34,258 bases of DNA, from NCBI GenBank assembly GCA_023230925.1, contig JALNWK010000028.1, positions 1 to 34,258 of the forward strand. The letters are read 5' to 3'. The notes below the pieces were generated by a model. That model worked only from the letters and a program-made list of their open reading frames with translations, was not told the origin of the DNA and ran no database searches. A program made the position numbers and the translations under genes. This document shows, in pieces, positions 34,015-34,258 of the stretch (positions are counted from its first letter, which is position 1; the number at the start of each line of letters is the position of its first letter). The DNA comes from Limnochordia bacterium (GTDB taxonomy: Bacteria > Bacillota > Limnochordia > DUMW01).

Positions 34015-34258
34015 GCGAAGCTAAGTTTATCTGCGTTGCATTAGCATATCTGCAAAACATTCAACATCTGTCTTGGCTAGTTGCCCCACGTAGGGGAAAT
34101 CGGCTCCGGTGAAGCCACATCCCCAGACAATTCCGCGTATGAGTCAAGAATTTACGGGTTCAGGTAGGTGATCGCGAACGCGACGGATACCGCGGGTCCC
34201 ATGAGAGAGAAGGGAAAAGAAGGGATCGAGAGGCTCAATCTCCAATATAGGAGATAAG
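34015..34258. other. Non-coding right edge
   Basis: No gene is seen. Features are a CCCC-ACGTA-GGGG hairpin (near 34084), a CGCGAACGCG palindrome-like tract near 34173 and a purine-rich segment ending in AGGAGAT at the window's last bases, probably the ribosome site of a gene beyond the edge. The G/C-rich middle could be a structured leader, but I could not match it to a known riboswitch. Confidence 0.4.

Noticed and set aside
34080..34200. Cobalamin or TPP riboswitch at the right edge
   Set aside because: Short similarities (GTAGGGGAA, CCGGTGAAGCC) were seen, but the full conserved cores are not present in order.

Overview
The window looks like the chromosome of an uncultured anaerobic, probably spore-forming, Bacillota-type bacterium. 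The evidence is a complete NAD-linked electron-bifurcating [FeFe]-hydrogenase operon with a Rex repressor, YhaO/YhaN-type repair genes, redox chaperone Hsp33, a split ThrE-type exporter, a Spo0E-like small protein, strong AGGAGG-type ribosome sites with many GTG/TTG starts, and SigA-type promoters. Base composition appears to be near 50% GC by eye. No rRNA, tRNA, CRISPR array or complete insertion sequence was seen.

Layout. 1-1490: a five-helix membrane protein of unknown function (minus strand) with a palindromic site upstream. 1650-2760: a badly broken flippase pseudogene, related to the intact flippase at 27.7-29.1 kb. 2945-11211: the main block, one tightly packed plus-strand operon. It encodes a thioredoxin-like [2Fe-2S] protein, a sensory [FeFe]-hydrogenase with a PAS domain (HydS type), a SpoIIE/PP2C phosphatase with an unknown C-terminal domain, HydC, HydB, HydA and Rex. 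A TTGACA-17-TATTGT promoter with a Rex-like operator just behind it precedes the operon. 11223-12509: an ArsB/IT-superfamily transporter, convergent to rex. 12576-13251: gene remnants, including a decayed copy of the 5' part of the next gene. 13252-18007: YhaO/YhaN nuclease-ATPase pair. 18084-18980: Hsp33.

19223-23750 holds a Gfo/Idh/MocA oxidoreductase with a Cys4 insert, a tandem HD/HD-GYP protein and an ADP-ribosylglycohydrolase-fold protein with beta-sandwich domains. 23813-25002 is a two-gene ThrE-type exporter. 25350-27736 carries a Spo0E-like protein, an aldo/keto reductase and a conserved unknown protein with a suspicious central segment. 27752-29143 is the flippase. 29150-29751 is a long leader or small-RNA region ahead of an orphan type IV pilin. 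30308-32403 is a divergent AraC regulator/UroD-family pair. 32807-34014 is a two-gene signalling module: an unknown 116-aa protein translationally coupled to a CBS-GGDEF protein. The final 240 bases are non-coding.

How it may work together: HydABC would oxidise NADH and reduced ferredoxin together to make H2, or run in reverse. Rex would repress the operon while NADH is low. HydS plus the phosphatase would sense H2 or redox state and pass it on by dephosphorylating an unidentified target. The operon would then hold an enzyme, an NADH sensor and an H2 sensor in one transcript. The family assignments are well supported by motifs; the signalling circuit is inference.
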